In this document: one piece after another, positions 62,721-64,000 of the stretch | Layout of the letters: the number at the start of each line of letters is the position of its first letter | Numbering within the stretch: position 1 is the first letter of the stretch | DNA from: Halomicrobium urmianum | Lineage (GTDB): Archaea > Halobacteriota > Halobacteria > Halobacteriales > Haloarculaceae | Assembly (NCBI RefSeq): GCF_020217425.1 | Contig: NZ_CP084091.1 | Location: 186,001 to 250,000, forward strand | Length of the DNA stretch: 64,000 bases | Direction: 5' to 3' | Notes under the pieces: generated by a model | What the model saw: the letters and a program-made list of their open reading frames with translations, nothing else | Database searches by the model: none | What the model was told of the DNA's origin: nothing | Translations under genes and position numbers: made by a program

Positions 62721-63594
62721 GGGTTTGCGGATGGCCGACGGGGACGGTGTACAGTGCCGATTCGTTGACGCCGTCGACGCCGAGGAACTCGTCTAGGTCG
62801 CCGAGGTAGCTCCCGACCGGGACGCCGCCGAGGCCGAGTGCCGCCGCGACGAGCAGCAGGTTCTGGGCGAGGTGTCCGGCCTCCAGCAGCGCGAACCGGT
62901 AGCCCGTCGGGCCGTACTTGGCCTTGATCCGCGGGAACGAGCCGGTCAGGACGAACGTCACCGCCGAGTCGGCGACGATCCCCGAAGAGAAGTCGGCGTC
63001 CATGAAGGCGTCGGTGAACCCCGCTAGCGCGTCATCTCCATCGTCGATGACCCGGAGCGCGTGGTCCCGGACGGAGTAGTAGTAGGCCCCGTCCGCGACG
63101 CCGTCGCCGTTCACGACGACGGGGTACACCTCGACGGGGTACAGCCCGCCGGCCGACGGGTACGGCCGGAACGTCTCGTCGTACGGCTCCGCCTCCTGCT
63201 CGGCCGTTAGACCCATCGCGTGTCCGAGTAGGGTCCCGAGCGTTTGCTTCGTCACAGGCCGATTCGCGTAGTCACGGACGCTGCGGCGGCGGTCGAGCAG
63301 TGCACCCAGACTCCCGTCGACCGTCTCCGCGTCGGGGAGGGGAACGGACTCGTATCCGTGGTAGTCGTGCTCGACTACGGAGAATCCGTCCGGTAGCGCG
63401 TCCGTCGTGATCGCAGACCGGTTCAGGTATCGCCTGTCGAACTTCGTGTTCTCGTGGAAGAGTTCGCTGATATCGCTCCCCCGGACTCCCCGCTTGCGGA
63501 CGTCTGCGAGGAACGATCTGTTCCCCGTCAACTCTCTTCGACCGGCCGGGTGGTCCTGGACTGCCAAGTCCATGTTCTTAGACTGGGGATTCAT
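62713..63594 (-). CDS. SagB/ThcOx-type FMN dehydrogenase
   Basis: 293 residues. Nitroreductase-fold signatures: LLDRRRSVRDYANRPVTKQT (flavin Arg/Ser), RPYPSAGGLYPVEVYPVV and LEAGHLAQNLLLVAAALGLG. SagB-type enzymes oxidise azolines to aromatic azoles in TOMM pathways. The N-terminal about 90 residues resemble the extra domain of this branch. First enzyme gene of the cluster. Confidence 0.87.
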   Translation of the reverse strand: MNPQSKNMDLAVQDHPAGRRELTGNRSFLADVRKRGVRGSDISELFHENTKFDRRYLNRSAITTDALPDGFSVVEHDYHGYESVPLPDAETVDGSLGALLDRRRSVRDYANRPVTKQTLGTLLGHAMGLTAEQEAEPYDETFRPYPSAGGLYPVEVYPVVVNGDGVADGAYYYSVRDHALRVIDDGDDALAGFTDAFMDADFSSGIVADSAVTFVLTGSFPRIKAKYGPTGYRFALLEAGHLAQNLLLVAAALGLGGVPVGSYLGDLDEFLGVDGVNESALYTVPVGHPQTHE

Positions 63595-63704
63595 GAATCT
63601 ATGGACCCCCCATCACGCTGATCAGGTAAGAAACTGTTCCAGAGACGTGCTGTCGCAGTTCTGCGCAGATCGTGCGGTCGACGCGAGAACGAAGGCGGAC
63701 CATC

Positions 63705-63893
63705 CTACTGGAACCCCACCGGGGCACAGTGTGGATCGAAGACGGAGTGGCAGTTACTGCAGTAGAAGACCGAGCCACGACACAGGTCCGAGAGCGACTG
63801 CGTCGATGCGGGCTCGTGTCCACACGTTGGACAGTTCTCCAGGGTTTGTCTGGAGGGCGACGGCATCGTCAGGTCGACGTCGAGTCCGAACAT
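63705..63893 (-). CDS. Small Cys-rich protein upstream of the RiPP genes
   Basis: 62 residues with six cysteines: ENCPTCGHEPAS, LCRGSVFYCSNCHSVFD and HCAPVGFQ. The CPTCG plus CSNC pairs suggest a zinc ribbon; alternatively it could be a second substrate of the pathway. It is on the same strand, 110 bp before the dehydrogenase gene. Codon bias is acceptable and the stop is directly after VGFQ. Confidence 0.45.
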   Translation of the reverse strand: MFGLDVDLTMPSPSRQTLENCPTCGHEPASTQSLSDLCRGSVFYCSNCHSVFDPHCAPVGFQ

Positions 63894-64000
63894 TACAACT
63901 GGGGCGTCGCGTTACCGCCACATGTAATCTGAACTCGGCCTACAGCGGCTGTAGCACCCCCGTCCGGCCACCGGCTCGCCCGGAGCTACACAGCGTGTGG

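Overview
The window is haloarchaeal DNA (class Halobacteria). The evidence is high GC and GC3, very acidic proteins, Tat-type lipoproteins (RRxxL followed by a lipobox), Orc1/Cdc6 initiators, an ACR3/ArsR arsenic locus, a Cdc48/VAT ATPase, an archaeal RNase J, and small haloarchaeal families such as DUF5786 and DUF5789. Species cannot be fixed from the sequence. Two complete-looking Orc1/Cdc6 origins, a ParA locus, a conjugation-type gene block and many broken transposons suggest a megaplasmid, or a chromosomal region built from integrated plasmids.

Layout. 0-10.9 kb: universal stress protein, PiT phosphate transporter, small haloarchaeal proteins, a DUF389 membrane protein, a broken TnpB, a CBS-domain protein, a HTH_10 regulator divergent from a membrane protein, and a decayed copy of a gene block that recurs at 49.7-50.9 kb. 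11.0-24.7 kb: one tight minus-strand operon of nine genes. In transcription order these are a pilin-like protein, a large surface protein, a Tat lipoprotein, a VirB6-like membrane protein, a PrgI-like protein, VirB4, a VirD4/TraG-like ATPase, a primase small subunit and an Fe-S primase large subunit. It looks like an archaeal DNA-transfer machine that carries its own primase. 24.8-29.4 kb: a winged-helix protein, integrase and HTH remnants, a Cdc48 paralogue and a recombination scar that truncates two convergent genes. 29.5-42.3 kb: sugar-acid dehydratase with an MFS transporter, an arsR-acr3-arsC operon divergent from a TFS-like factor that lacks its catalytic acids, two macrodomain proteins (one degenerate), arginase, RNase J, and an initiator-type tRNA-Met beside a 26-bp tandem duplication of its 3' end. 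42.6-55.9 kb: replication and maintenance. Origin 1 is an orc gene flanked on both sides by CACCCCGGGTGTCGAATG iterons. It is followed by a vapBC pair and IS debris. Origin 2 is a second orc gene flanked by GCTCGTGAAA-type iterons. Next comes a striking 13-bp-period array that ends at the start of a frameshifted parA with a downstream partner gene. 56-59 kb: IS200/IS605 element with a frameshifted tnpB, a PIN-type toxin-antitoxin pair and IS5 debris.

59.3-63.9 kb: a compact minus-strand YcaO gene cluster, which is the best candidate for an undescribed system. It encodes a SagB-type dehydrogenase, an E1/ThiF-like partner and a YcaO cyclodehydratase with 8-bp start/stop overlaps. A 39-residue Cys/Ser-rich peptide gene and a creatininase-family hydrolase follow. 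The set matches a thiazole/oxazole (TOMM) RiPP pathway, with the short peptide as candidate precursor.

Other structures not explained by single genes: three copies of an inverted repeat (TTAACCAACA, 21-22 bp, TGTTGGTTAA) at 25.8, 43.9 and 51.0 kb, and a family of GCTCTGTTGAATCC-like termini that mark at least six IS scars.
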